NCBI GenBank assembly: GCA_016869875.1
Contig: VGDE01000003.1
Coordinates: forward strand, 1-55,911
Reading direction: 5' to 3'
Length of the DNA stretch: 55,911 nucleotides
Origin: Alphaproteobacteria bacterium
Lineage (GTDB): Bacteria > Pseudomonadota > Alphaproteobacteria > Rhodobacterales > Rhodobacteraceae
Positions 34,017 to 42,870 of this stretch are shown here, in pieces; positions within the stretch are counted from its first letter, which is position 1; each line of letters opens with the position of its first letter. Position numbers and translations under genes: made by a program. A model generated the notes under the pieces. It was not told the DNA's origin. It saw only the letters and a list, made by a program, of their open reading frames with translations, and ran no database searches.

Positions 34017-34358
34017 ATGAGTCTAGCCATACCGCCAGTGATAATCAGCGAGGACGTTGCGCAGGTCGTAAACGAGGGCGGATCGGTAATCGTAATATGC
34101 CAAGAGAGCGTTTCCAAAAAAGGAACGTCCGTAGTCGGCAAATGGATTTACGAGGTCGTTTCGGCCGATAAAAAATCCAAACGGTTATTGGTCTACAAAG
34201 TCAGAAACAAGCCAGAAACTTCGCTCACTGTGTCGGGCGTTGCTTCAAAACTTATGCTCTGGGGTTTCCCCGGATGCATAATGCCTTTCGAAAAAGGACA
34301 GTGTTTTGAAATATTTAAAGATGGCCATTATTTGGTCGATTGGAGGTCTGACTCTTAA
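34017..34358 (+). CDS. Hypothetical protein at the head of the virB operon
   Basis: A 113-residue protein, not recognised. ATG at 34017 with AGGAG 6 nt upstream. Beta-rich start ([15 protein letters not shown]), then [20 protein letters not shown], no signal peptide. Its end overlaps the virB1-like gene by 38 nt, so it is part of the operon. A possible regulator or a transfer-associated protein, unproven. Confidence 0.6.
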   Translation: MSLAIPPVIISEDVAQVVNEGGSVIVICQESVSKKGTSVVGKWIYEVVSADKKSKRLLVYKVRNKPETSLTVSGVASKLMLWGFPGCIMPFEKGQCFEIFKDGHYLVDWRSDS

Positions 34359-35004
34359 CGCGACTGAATGTCTCGGACAGGGTTTGGTCCTTGTTCCAGG
34401 TTCTGACGGAGCCTTTGAATATAGAGAACAAAGCAACGGCTTTGCCCGCCACTACGGATCAGGTGGGCAGCCGATAATCCCAGAAGCCGAACGTCAGGCT
34501 TCTGTTCCCGAAAATTCCATGTCCTTTCTAGCAGAACCGGACAATGGTTTCATGGCACCACGCGCTGCCTCGGGAAGCCCTGAAGTACTCGATGCAATTC
34601 ACCAGACAGCATTGCGCTATGGAGGCCATAGTGCCCTGCGCAAAGCTGGAATGTCGGTCACGGACTGGCGCGACTTCTACAGAGCAAACATCGAAATCGA
34701 GAGTGCGTATAACCCTCGCGCTCTAAGCCATGTCGGTGCGATTGGCCTCGGCCAACTCATGCCCGCGACCGCCGCTACACTCGGCGTAAACCCACATGAC
34801 ATGCACCAGAACCTCGATGGCTCTGCCCGTTACCTGCTTCTTCTTCTCGACCGCTTCGGTTCGAAGGAGCTGGCACTGGCTGGCTACAATGCTGGCCCGG
34901 AAGCCGTTTCGCGTCACGGAGGCATCCCGCCTTACCGCGAAACGCAAGGCCATGTCCGCAAGGTTATGGCCGTTTACCAACGTCTCAAAGGAGAACAACT
35001 GTGA
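34321..35004 (+). CDS. virB1: VirB1-like lytic transglycosylase
   Basis: A protein of about 227 residues with a signal peptide ([20 protein letters not shown]) and a C-terminal SLT transglycosylase domain. The catalytic Glu is in [13 protein letters not shown], followed by [17 protein letters not shown] and [12 protein letters not shown]. It would open peptidoglycan for assembly of the secretion channel. Start is ATG at 34321 (a TTG at 34306 is in frame). It overlaps the previous gene and the virB2 start by a GTGA junction. One of two transglycosylases in this operon. Confidence 0.85.
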   Translation: MAIIWSIGGLTLNATECLGQGLVLVPGSDGAFEYREQSNGFARHYGSGGQPIIPEAERQASVPENSMSFLAEPDNGFMAPRAASGSPEVLDAIHQTALRYGGHSALRKAGMSVTDWRDFYRANIEIESAYNPRALSHVGAIGLGQLMPATAATLGVNPHDMHQNLDGSARYLLLLLDRFGSKELALAGYNAGPEAVSRHGGIPPYRETQGHVRKVMAVYQRLKGEQL

Positions 35005-35321
35005 CGCAAATCTTTAACCGGGTGGGCGGTCCTGCTTCCCGTAATTGGGTGCTGTTGGCCGCACTCGCTGTCATGGTTCTGATGATCGCAGAACCTGCAA
35101 TGGCACAGGATATCAACCTCGATCCCATTCAAAACTTTCTGCAAGGGCTTGTGGACGCGCTGACCGGTCCCTTGGGGATGATCATCGCTACTCTCGCGCT
35201 CATCGGTGTGTTCATCACCTGGTTCTTCGGCATCATCGACTTCCGCCAAGCAATGTGGGTCGTCATTGCCATCGCCGGTATTGGCGGTGCAACGACGATG
35301 GTCCAGGCGCTGTGGGCTTGA
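35001..35321 (+). CDS. virB2: VirB2 pilin
   Basis: A 106-residue TrbC/VirB2-type major pilin. A long signal peptide region ends AEPAMAQD, followed by two hydrophobic helices ([18 protein letters not shown] and [13 protein letters not shown]). Start is GTG at 35001 overlapping the virB1-like stop. The mature pilin is about 70 residues, normal for the family. It forms the conjugative pilus. It lies immediately upstream of virB3. Confidence 0.9.
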   Translation: MTQIFNRVGGPASRNWVLLAALAVMVLMIAEPAMAQDINLDPIQNFLQGLVDALTGPLGMIIATLALIGVFITWFFGIIDFRQAMWVVIAIAGIGGATTMVQALWA

Positions 35322-35325
35322 TGTC

Positions 35326-35604
35326 ATGACAGAGCAGGACGTCGTTTTTAAAGGTCTGCTACGCGCGCCAAAATTTCTCGGCTTGCCCGTAATTTACGGG
35401 ATGGTGTGGGTCTTTTCCGGCGTCCTGCTTTTCATCTGGATCAAGTCTTTCTGGGTGCTGGCCTGGGCGGCGGCTACATATCCGGCCCTTTATGCAGCGG
35501 CCCAGTGGGACCCAAACTTTTTGGACGTAATAATGACCGTCCTCCAAAAAACGCGTCCATCGCGCAATAAAAACCTTTGGAATGGAAATAGCTATGAGCC
35601 GTAA
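35326..35604 (+). CDS. virB3: VirB3
   Basis: A 92-residue VirB3-type inner-membrane protein. EQDVVFKGLLRAPKFLGLP is the conserved start and hydrophobic helices follow (IYGMVWVFSGVLLFIWI, FWVLAWAAATYPALYA). The short cytosolic tail ends with TVLQKTRPSRNKNLW. ATG at 35326. It overlaps the start of virB4 by 11 nt and works with VirB4 in pilus assembly. Confidence 0.9.
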   Translation: MTEQDVVFKGLLRAPKFLGLPVIYGMVWVFSGVLLFIWIKSFWVLAWAAATYPALYAAAQWDPNFLDVIMTVLQKTRPSRNKNLWNGNSYEP

Positions 35605-37990
35605 GGAATTGAGTGGTGAGGGCGCAACAAGCCTGATTTCATCAGTTGCCTTCCGCGAAGAGCAATTCGAAGACTATTTGCCCTTTGTCAGCCTTGTCGA
35701 TGACGAAACCATCCTGACACGCGGCGGCGAGTACATGCAGTGCATCCGCGTTAATGGTCTCAACAGCATGACAGCAAACGATGAGGCGCTTATCCGTTTG
35801 AAAAAACGGATCGCCACCATCATTGCGCAAACCGAAGGCCGGTTCAGCTTCTATATCCACAAGATCAGCAAGCGGCTTTCTCCGGAAATATCACCTGTCC
35901 GCGGTGATGGGTTCGCCGCCGAAGTCGATAGGCGTTGGCAGTCGGCTCTTTCGTCCTATGGCCTTCGTGACAAAACCCTAACCATCACAGTCATGCGTCG
36001 GCCTGCTGCAAGTCGTTCGGTTTCCGCTTTTGAGAAAGTGCGGGCGCGGTTTGCCAAGGACAAGGTTGAAGATCAGAAACAACTACGTCAGCGCCGGCTT
36101 GCCAGCCTGCGTGAAGTGGTCTCGATCCTTCTATCTGCTACCGAAGGCATGTCCGGTCGCGCGTTGACTGCATCCTCGGGCGAGCTGCTGGGCTTCCTCG
36201 AAGCTATCGGCTCCGGCACTGAGGTTCCAACCTATCCGCTGTCGGAAATTGGTATCTTGGCCCGAAGTGTAGCCAACTTTCGTCCGACATTTGCGAGCAA
36301 CCGGATCACCCTGTCGGGTGGAAATACTGTGCGCAAAAACGGCCTGATCTTCACCATCAAAAATTATCCAAACCAAACCGAACATGGCATGTTCGACAGC
36401 CTGAACCTGCCTCATGATATGGTCATCACCCACAGCTTCACGCCCATTCCGAACGATGTGATGGAAGAGCGTATTCGTCGTGCGCAGAAAATGATGGCGT
36501 CGATGAACGATGCAGGGGTGTCGGATCGAGAATTACTTGCCTCTGCGGCTGATGAGCTGGTGACAGGCAAGCTGGTCTTTGGTGGGCATCACATGACGGC
36601 TGCGATCTACAGCAGCAATGAACGTGAGCTTGCAGAGGCCGCGGCAGATATTCAGCAGGTCGCGCAAGAGGCTGGCGTCAAAGTCATCACCGAAGCCTTT
36701 GCTTCGCGGGCGCATTACTTTGCGCAGTTTCCTGGCAATGCCGCTTTCCGGTCCAGGATCGGCACCATCACAAATCGCAACTTTGCGGGCTTGGCATCAC
36801 TGCATCGGACACCTCTTGGAAAGAATGGAGACGAGGTTCCGTGGAAAGACCCAATCACCGTATTTCCGACCCCCGAAGGAAGCGGGTACCAGTTTAGCTT
36901 TCATCGCAAGCTGCCGCGCGGAAACGTGGATGCGGAACCCCCCGCAGGCCACACCCTAATTCTGGGTCCGTCCGGTGGCGGAAAGTCCGTGCTTATTGCG
37001 TTCCTCATCGCACAGGCGCAACGCATGAACGCTCGGGTGTTTGCCTTCGATTATCGGCGCGGGCTCGAAGTTCCTCTCCGTGCGCTTGGGGCTGAGTATA
37101 GCGAAATCACAGCCAATCGCCCTACAGGGCTAAACCCGCTGTGGTCGGAAACTGATCGAGAGGGCCAGCAGTGGCTTTCGGAATGGATAACGGCACTGAT
37201 TGAACGGACCGAACGTCCTTTGACGGCGCAACAGTCTCAGTTTCTTCAAGACGCTATTCGAAGGAATGCGGAAGCCCCGCAAGGGCTGCGCCATTGGTCA
37301 CAATTCGCGAGCCTTTTTGCCCCCCTAGATGATGACGGCGATCTGGAAAGCCGCATACGCGAGTGGGCTCCTTCTGGCCGCTATGGTTGGATCTTCGGCG
37401 GAAACCGCGAAGACACGTTTTCCCTCAACGGTGACCTAGTTGGCTTCGATCTGACTAGCGTTCTGGACAACGGAAATGACAAAGAGCGCGCGGCAGTCCT
37501 TGGCTATATTTTCCGACGCCTAGAGCGGGCTATGCAAGATCGCCGCCCCACAATCATTGTTGTGGATGAAGCATGGCGGGCGCTCGACACAGACTACTTT
37601 GCGGACAAGCTGCAAGGTTGGCTAGTCACGCTGCGCAAGCTCAACTGTGTTGTTCTACTCGTAACACAGTTCGCCACCCAAATTGCCAACTCAAAGGCGG
37701 GCGCGTCCATTTTGCAGGGCGTCCAAACGCAAATTCTTCTGCCGAACGATGACGCATCGGCGCAGGATTTTGCGGCCCTCAATCTGAACGCAAAAGAGCT
37801 GACCATCATGCTCGAAACCCCTCCGGGCAAGCGCGTGGCCTTGGTTCGAGACGATCAAGGGTCTGTTCTACTGGATACGGACCTCACGGATCTGGGCCAA
37901 CTCCTCATGTCGATCGGCAACAGCACCGCAGGCCGCGCAGCACTGGCCGCGCCTGATTTTGATCCTGAATTCTGGAGAACCCTGAAATGA
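35594..37990 (+). CDS. virB4: VirB4 ATPase
   Basis: A 798-residue VirB4/TraE-type AAA+ ATPase, the energy unit of the type IV channel. The N-terminal half is the CagE/TrbE/VirB4 domain. The Walker A motif is GPSGGGKSVL near residue 460, the Walker B region IIVVDEAWRALD near 660. A further conserved LLVTQFATQIANSK follows. ATG at 35594; 35582 is another ATG in frame. It ends ATGA with the virB7-like gene. Confidence 0.95.
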   Translation: MSRKELSGEGATSLISSVAFREEQFEDYLPFVSLVDDETILTRGGEYMQCIRVNGLNSMTANDEALIRLKKRIATIIAQTEGRFSFYIHKISKRLSPEISPVRGDGFAAEVDRRWQSALSSYGLRDKTLTITVMRRPAASRSVSAFEKVRARFAKDKVEDQKQLRQRRLASLREVVSILLSATEGMSGRALTASSGELLGFLEAIGSGTEVPTYPLSEIGILARSVANFRPTFASNRITLSGGNTVRKNGLIFTIKNYPNQTEHGMFDSLNLPHDMVITHSFTPIPNDVMEERIRRAQKMMASMNDAGVSDRELLASAADELVTGKLVFGGHHMTAAIYSSNERELAEAAADIQQVAQEAGVKVITEAFASRAHYFAQFPGNAAFRSRIGTITNRNFAGLASLHRTPLGKNGDEVPWKDPITVFPTPEGSGYQFSFHRKLPRGNVDAEPPAGHTLILGPSGGGKSVLIAFLIAQAQRMNARVFAFDYRRGLEVPLRALGAEYSEITANRPTGLNPLWSETDREGQQWLSEWITALIERTERPLTAQQSQFLQDAIRRNAEAPQGLRHWSQFASLFAPLDDDGDLESRIREWAPSGRYGWIFGGNREDTFSLNGDLVGFDLTSVLDNGNDKERAAVLGYIFRRLERAMQDRRPTIIVVDEAWRALDTDYFADKLQGWLVTLRKLNCVVLLVTQFATQIANSKAGASILQGVQTQILLPNDDASAQDFAALNLNAKELTIMLETPPGKRVALVRDDQGSVLLDTDLTDLGQLLMSIGNSTAGRAALAAPDFDPEFWRTLK

Positions 37991-38148
37991 AGCGTTTGAT
38001 TTTCGCCCTTACCTTGTCTGGCCTACTTTCGGCCTGCGCTGGTGAAACGCGTCCAGTTTCCTCGGAATGCTTCTCATCCTCCGGCCGTCCGACCTGCAAC
38101 TTCACGCCGCTGCCTGAGCTGCACGCCAAGGGTGGTATCAGTGTCTAG
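37987..38148 (+). CDS. virB7: Small VirB7-like lipoprotein
   Basis: A 53-residue lipoprotein, too short to stand out otherwise. MKRLIFALTLSGLLSACAGE is a classic lipobox signal, with Cys17 to be acylated. Two more Cys lie in the short mature part. The ATG overlaps the virB4 stop (ATGA). In the VirB system VirB7 anchors VirB9 at the outer membrane. Position here is between virB4 and virB5-type genes rather than before virB8; size and lipobox support the call. Confidence 0.75.
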   Translation: MKRLIFALTLSGLLSACAGETRPVSSECFSSSGRPTCNFTPLPELHAKGGISV

Positions 38149-39277
38149 TCGGCTTCGTAATATCATGCTGGCAACGGCAATGTCGTGTGCAAGCACGATG
38201 GCCGTTGGTCAGGGCGTTCCGATAATCGACGTCAACCAGCTACAGCAGAACCTCCTAATCCTGGCGGAGCAGTTTGCTGACCTTGAACGCCAACGCGATA
38301 AACAAGGGCGGCTTGAGGACATTGGGCAGCTACATGAAGAACAGCTTGCGGCGCTTGATGCCATCATTGGCAGCACGCGCCCGACAGGCAGTTCAGAAGA
38401 CATGATTGCTGATTTGGAAGAGGGGGAAACTCCATCTTCAGCGGCGCCTAATCTTTATTCGACCGACGATGCCAATACAGCCACGCCGGAGCTATTCGGT
38501 GATGCTCAGGTGACGGTAGAGCAAGTTATCATCCGGGCTGCCCAAGCCACCTATAGTCGTCCCGGTGTGGCTAAAGCAGGTTTGTCGCCGGTCCAATGGC
38601 GCGCACTGCTTCAAGCCATGATCTGGCAGGAAAGCCGGTTCAACCCTCATGCTGAGTCACCTGTCGGGGCCTATGGCCTCACGCAGATTATGCCTCTTAC
38701 TGCCGTCGATCTTGGAATTGGTGAAACCTATCGCGGTGATCCTTACGTGCAGGCGGAAGGTGGCGCACGTTACCTATCCACCCAGCTTGACACGTTTGAT
38801 GGCGACATCGTTCTGGCGCTGGCAGCATACAATTCAGGCCCCGGAAATGTTCGGCGTCATAACGGCGTCCCGCCATTTAACGAGACACGACACTACGTCC
38901 AGGTAATCCCGGCCAAGTATAACGAATACTTGGCGCAGATTGGCGGCGTTGATGCCCTTGGCACAATCGAGCCTGTTCTAGCGGCTGGCGCACACACTGC
39001 CATGATGAGCGATGGCGCGATGCTTTATGGCGACAACGCTTATGAAATGGTGCGCCAGTCAGCCGTTCGTGTCCGCGCCATTATTGAGCGGATTGAGACA
39101 ACAGAGACACCGCATGAGGCAATGGCCCTCAATGCCTACATGCGCGCTGAAACAGCGCGCGTCATGGTTCTGCTGACGCGTCTGCGGGCAGCGAACTCAC
39201 AACCCATTAGTGCTGAAGCAATGCAGTTCGCAGCCGAACAGGCTTCAGAGCGCAGTTTCCTAAGATTTGGAGAATGA
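38141..39277 (+). CDS. VirB5-like protein with an internal lytic transglycosylase domain
   Basis: A 378-residue exported protein built like a chimera. The N-terminus (signal peptide, then QGVPIIDVNQLQQNLLILAE) and the C-terminus (RVRAIIERIETTETPHEAM, ASERSFLRFGE) match the neighbouring VirB5 protein (QGVPTVDTQNIAQSIRQLQ; RVGALVDMIGETEDLKASI; EERAFLTFGNTE). Between them sits an SLT transglycosylase domain with catalytic Glu in WQESRFNPHAES, GAYGLTQIMPLTAVDLG and ALAAYNSGPGNVRR. Start is GTG at 38141 after AAGGGTGG, overlapping the virB7-like gene. It probably cuts peptidoglycan while bound to the VirB5 site of the pilus. Confidence 0.82.
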   Translation: MSSRLRNIMLATAMSCASTMAVGQGVPIIDVNQLQQNLLILAEQFADLERQRDKQGRLEDIGQLHEEQLAALDAIIGSTRPTGSSEDMIADLEEGETPSSAAPNLYSTDDANTATPELFGDAQVTVEQVIIRAAQATYSRPGVAKAGLSPVQWRALLQAMIWQESRFNPHAESPVGAYGLTQIMPLTAVDLGIGETYRGDPYVQAEGGARYLSTQLDTFDGDIVLALAAYNSGPGNVRRHNGVPPFNETRHYVQVIPAKYNEYLAQIGGVDALGTIEPVLAAGAHTAMMSDGAMLYGDNAYEMVRQSAVRVRAIIERIETTETPHEAMALNAYMRAETARVMVLLTRLRAANSQPISAEAMQFAAEQASERSFLRFGE

Positions 39278-39279
39278 CC

Positions 39280-40083
39280 ATGCGTGACCTCAGAAAGCTC
39301 GCTCGTCCAAAAGCTTTTGCTATTGCTGTCGTGGCTGCAACGGTTCTGCCCTACGCATATTCGAATGCCGCATACGCTCAAGGCGTTCCAACGGTAGATA
39401 CTCAGAATATCGCTCAGTCCATCCGGCAGCTTCAGAACATGCTTGAAGATGCTGGACTGCAAAACGCGCAGCTTGACCAGCTTCTCTCTCAAGTGACCCT
39501 TCTTCAAGGGCACCTTGAGACTGCCAATAACCTCTATGCCTCCCTGACTGGCGCCCGCGATATTGTTGGGCTGACCATGGATGGCGATCTGAATGACCTT
39601 CTCGAAGGAAATATGAGCGGCGTCCTCGGGACGATCCTGGCCGGAATGAACGGTGACTGGAGCGGGCTGACTGGCCCGCGATCGGTGAACATGCGGACAA
39701 CAATGACCGCAGCTCTGGAAAGCGCAGGGTTTGGAGAGGGCACTGTTGAAGAATTGGCCGGATCAAGTGTGCCAGGCGCTCGGCGTGTCGCATCCGCTGC
39801 AACTGGAGGAGCTGTCGTAGCCGCAGCGGGTGAAAGTGCCCATGCAAACACGGCACAAAGCCTCGGCCGTGTCGGGGCACTGGTCGATATGATTGGGGAA
39901 ACTGAAGATCTAAAGGCGTCAATCGACCTGAACACGCGCGTAAATGCAGAAGTCGTCATTGCTCTGTCGCAGCTCATCGAACTTGAAGCTGTAACCGCAG
40001 TAAATTCGGGCATGGCGGGCATGATGGATGCTGCCACGATGGCCGAAGAGCGCGCGTTCCTCACGTTCGGGAACACCGAATAA
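39280..40083 (+). CDS. virB5: VirB5
   Basis: A 267-residue exported protein placed where virB5 belongs. A signal peptide (AIAVVAATVLPYAYSNAAYA) precedes QGVPTVDTQNIAQSIRQLQ, and the body is helical and Gly/Ala-rich, with an end EERAFLTFGNTE. VirB5 is a minor pilin at the pilus tip or base. ATG at 39280 follows GGAG by 7 nt; an overlapping ATG at 39274 is the alternative. The upstream gene is a paralogue carrying a transglycosylase. Confidence 0.75.
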   Translation: MRDLRKLARPKAFAIAVVAATVLPYAYSNAAYAQGVPTVDTQNIAQSIRQLQNMLEDAGLQNAQLDQLLSQVTLLQGHLETANNLYASLTGARDIVGLTMDGDLNDLLEGNMSGVLGTILAGMNGDWSGLTGPRSVNMRTTMTAALESAGFGEGTVEELAGSSVPGARRVASAATGGAVVAAAGESAHANTAQSLGRVGALVDMIGETEDLKASIDLNTRVNAEVVIALSQLIELEAVTAVNSGMAGMMDAATMAEERAFLTFGNTE

Positions 40084-40739
40084 TGGCACAGGAAAAAAAG
40101 GAAATTATCGAAGAAGAGCTGATTTTTGGGGCACGCAAACGCGAAACATTCTGGCGCAAGCTTGCCCTAACGGGTTGGGGCTTTGGCATCATAGGGTGCT
40201 TGTCTGCTGCTGCTGTGGCTGTTTTTACTGAGCGTCCTGCACCCGCACTCGTGCCATTTGATCCTTCAACTGGAATGGCGCTTCCGATGGCAAGCGTCGG
40301 GTCTATCAGCCTGAACGAACAACAGGCAGTCGTGCAATCTCTTGTGTTCGCTTATGTGCGAGACCGGGAAACCTACAATCGGATCGACAACGATCAGCGC
40401 GTTCAGACGCTCCTCAATCGCTCTGAGGGCAATGCACGCAGCTCCCTTGTTCAACAGTGGACAGCGGATAGCCCAGATTTTCCCCCAACGCTCTACGGTG
40501 AGAACTCCCGTATGGATGTGGAAGTTATCAGTGTCACTCCTCTCAGCAATGACAGGGCGACGGCCCGGATCGTGAAGCGGCTCGTGACGCCACGCGGCAC
40601 GACCGAAGGGACATTCAGTGTGTCGCTCGTCTTTAACTTCCAGCCCCAAGAACAACGCACTCTCGAAGCCCTTTGGCAGAACCCATTCGGTTTTTCGGTG
40701 CGGGAATATGTGGTGTCGTCGGAAAGGTTCACGGAATGA
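40083..40739 (+). CDS. virB8: VirB8
   Basis: A 218-residue VirB8-type protein. A short cytoplasmic tail leads into one membrane helix (LALTGWGFGIIGCLSAAAVAV) and a periplasmic domain with the conserved VQSLVFAYVRDRETYN and LVFNFQPQEQRTLEALWQNP parts. It is the nucleation point for channel assembly. Start overlaps the virB5 stop. Length is normal. Confidence 0.92.
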   Translation: MAQEKKEIIEEELIFGARKRETFWRKLALTGWGFGIIGCLSAAAVAVFTERPAPALVPFDPSTGMALPMASVGSISLNEQQAVVQSLVFAYVRDRETYNRIDNDQRVQTLLNRSEGNARSSLVQQWTADSPDFPPTLYGENSRMDVEVISVTPLSNDRATARIVKRLVTPRGTTEGTFSVSLVFNFQPQEQRTLEALWQNPFGFSVREYVVSSERFTE

Positions 40740-41431
40740 AAAAAACTAGCTTCCTCGCCGCACTTTGCCTCGCCGGGTTTTCGACAGTGGCTCACGCCGA
40801 GGTTACGCCCCGCGCGGGCGCACACGATAGCCGGGTGCGCTTGGCACATTATGTTGATGGGCAGGTTTACCGGATCAATACGACGGTCATGAAAGTCACT
40901 TCGATCGAGTTTGGATCAGGTGAGGAAATCATATCGATCGCTGCGGGTGACACAGAGGGATTCCAGTTCGACGCAGTTCCTGGCGGCCATGCAATGCTCG
41001 TCAAACCCATGATGTCAGGCGTCACCACCAACATCATCGTCTATACCAATCAGCGTGCCTACTACTTTGCAGTCACAGAAACCAATTCTGCGACGCACTA
41101 TGTTGTTCGGTTCGATGGCCCGCGCACTCGCTCTGCGCCTCCTGCTAACAAGCAAGTTGTGGCAACTGCCCCCTACGACACATACGGCGCGAACCGGCTG
41201 ACAGAGATCACCCCTCGCGAAGTTTTCGATGATGGGACGTTCACGTACTTCCGTTTCGCGCGGAATGCCTCCCTACCTGCGATCTTTCGCGTATCGGGCG
41301 GTCGTGAGCGCACTGTGAACAGCCAAACTTTGGACGATGGCACAATCAGGGTTTCCGGTGTCTCGCAGTATTGGGTGCTGCGGGCCGGAGAAACGGAAAA
41401 CACGATTGCGAGGCTTGGAGGCAGCAAATGA
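40736..41431 (+). CDS. virB9: VirB9
   Basis: A 231-residue VirB9/TrbG-type outer-membrane core protein. Signal peptide (FLAALCLAGFSTVAHAE), then a beta-rich domain with RVRLAHYVDGQVYRI and NIIVYTNQRAYYF. The C-terminal part (FTYFRFARNASLPAIFRV) contacts VirB7 and VirB10. ATG at 40736 overlaps the virB8 stop (ATGA). Normal size. Confidence 0.92.
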   Translation: MKKTSFLAALCLAGFSTVAHAEVTPRAGAHDSRVRLAHYVDGQVYRINTTVMKVTSIEFGSGEEIISIAAGDTEGFQFDAVPGGHAMLVKPMMSGVTTNIIVYTNQRAYYFAVTETNSATHYVVRFDGPRTRSAPPANKQVVATAPYDTYGANRLTEITPREVFDDGTFTYFRFARNASLPAIFRVSGGRERTVNSQTLDDGTIRVSGVSQYWVLRAGETENTIARLGGSK

Positions 41432-42870
41432 CTGACGACACGAGCAACGCAGAAGTCGATCAACAGCAAGGCGCTCAAGACAGTAATGGCGATCCCGAAG
41501 AACAGCTCAATGAGCGCCTGCGGGCGCTTGAGGCTGAGAGTCAGGGCGCGAAAAAAACTGAAACCAAACGGTCCCCTGCGATCCTGGTGACGGGACTGGT
41601 TGCGATCTGCGGGCTGGGCTTAGCCGCCTATACAGTTTCACAGGCTTCAACAGATGGTTCCAGCCTTAGCACAGGACGGCCTGACCCGTTTCAGAATGTT
41701 GGCACAAGCGCCTACGGCCATCTGCGTATAGCCCAAGGCGCTGAATCAGACCCGCAGCCAGAGCCGGAGGTAGAGGAGCCGCAGCAGCCAGTGCCTGATC
41801 CTCGCTTTGGAGAAATGGAGCAACAACTTTCGGCGCTGCGGGCCGAGATTGCAGCGCGGGATGCAGCCAGCGAGACTGATGATGCCGAAGTCATTGCGGA
41901 AACCCCTGTGGATGATGACCGGCTATCGTCGCTTGCAGAGGAACTCGAAACCCTGCGCCTTCGCGATGAAGAGCGTGACTCGGAAGCGGCGCGGATCGCA
42001 CAGGAGCACGCGCGGGAAATGCAACGGCTGCAAAGTGAGTTGGATCTTGCCCGGCTCTCTGGTGGGGGCGACAACTACAATTCATCCGGCAATGCCGCGC
42101 TGGATGATCGTGCCCGACAAGCTGAAGACGCCCGCCGCCTAGCCCTGGAGCAACAGGAACGCCGCCGGTCTTCGGGTATGCTTGCCTTTGGGCGGAGCGG
42201 TGGAGGCGGTGGCGAAGCCTCTGGTGCCGCTGAACAGCGTGAAGCGCGGCTATCTGATAATGAAGCGTTCGTGCGCGATGCAGGAAGGCCGGCGCAGGTC
42301 GAGCGGGCTTCCGTGATAGTGAACCCCGCAAACACTGTAACGCAAGGAACGATGATCCAAGCTATTTTGGAAACTGCAATCAATTCGCAGCTTCCTGGTG
42401 CGATTAGGGGGATCGTCAGCGAAGATGTGCATTCCTATGACGGAACGCGCATTTTGATCCCTCGGGGATCGCAAGTCATTGGACGATACTCTGAGGGCGT
42501 GGAATTGGGCCAGCGCCGCGCGCTGGTAGCGTGGGAACGCATCATCATGCCAGACAATCAGTCCGTCACAATCTCAGCCTATGGTGGCGACGAGATAGGG
42601 CAGTCTGGTCTTACAGGGAAGGTTAACAATCATTTCGGTCAGCGTTTTGGTTCCGCAGCTCTTGTTAGCTTCCTGACGATCCTTCCGGCGCTCGCTACGG
42701 AAAATACGGATGATGACCGCGCAAATGATATGGCAGATAGCGTTGGTCAGAACCTGACTAGTGCCACAACCTCAGTTCTAGGTGAGTCCCTTCGCATCAA
42801 GCCAACGATCCGCGTCGCCCAGGGTGCCCGTGTGACGATCATGGTTGACCGTGATCTGGAGATTTTCTGA
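41428..42870 (+). CDS. virB10: VirB10
   Basis: A 480-residue VirB10/TrbI protein. N-terminal cytoplasmic tail, one membrane helix at about 50-68 (AILVTGLVAICGLGLAAYTV), a proline/glutamate-rich and coiled-coil periplasmic linker to about 250, then the conserved beta-barrel domain (VTQGTMIQAILETAINSQLP, LIPRGSQVIGRYSEGVELGQ, NHFGQRFGSAALVSFLTILP). It spans both membranes and senses energy. ATG at 41428 overlaps the virB9 stop (ATGA). Confidence 0.93.
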   Translation: MTDDTSNAEVDQQQGAQDSNGDPEEQLNERLRALEAESQGAKKTETKRSPAILVTGLVAICGLGLAAYTVSQASTDGSSLSTGRPDPFQNVGTSAYGHLRIAQGAESDPQPEPEVEEPQQPVPDPRFGEMEQQLSALRAEIAARDAASETDDAEVIAETPVDDDRLSSLAEELETLRLRDEERDSEAARIAQEHAREMQRLQSELDLARLSGGGDNYNSSGNAALDDRARQAEDARRLALEQQERRRSSGMLAFGRSGGGGGEASGAAEQREARLSDNEAFVRDAGRPAQVERASVIVNPANTVTQGTMIQAILETAINSQLPGAIRGIVSEDVHSYDGTRILIPRGSQVIGRYSEGVELGQRRALVAWERIIMPDNQSVTISAYGGDEIGQSGLTGKVNNHFGQRFGSAALVSFLTILPALATENTDDDRANDMADSVGQNLTSATTSVLGESLRIKPTIRVAQGARVTIMVDRDLEIF

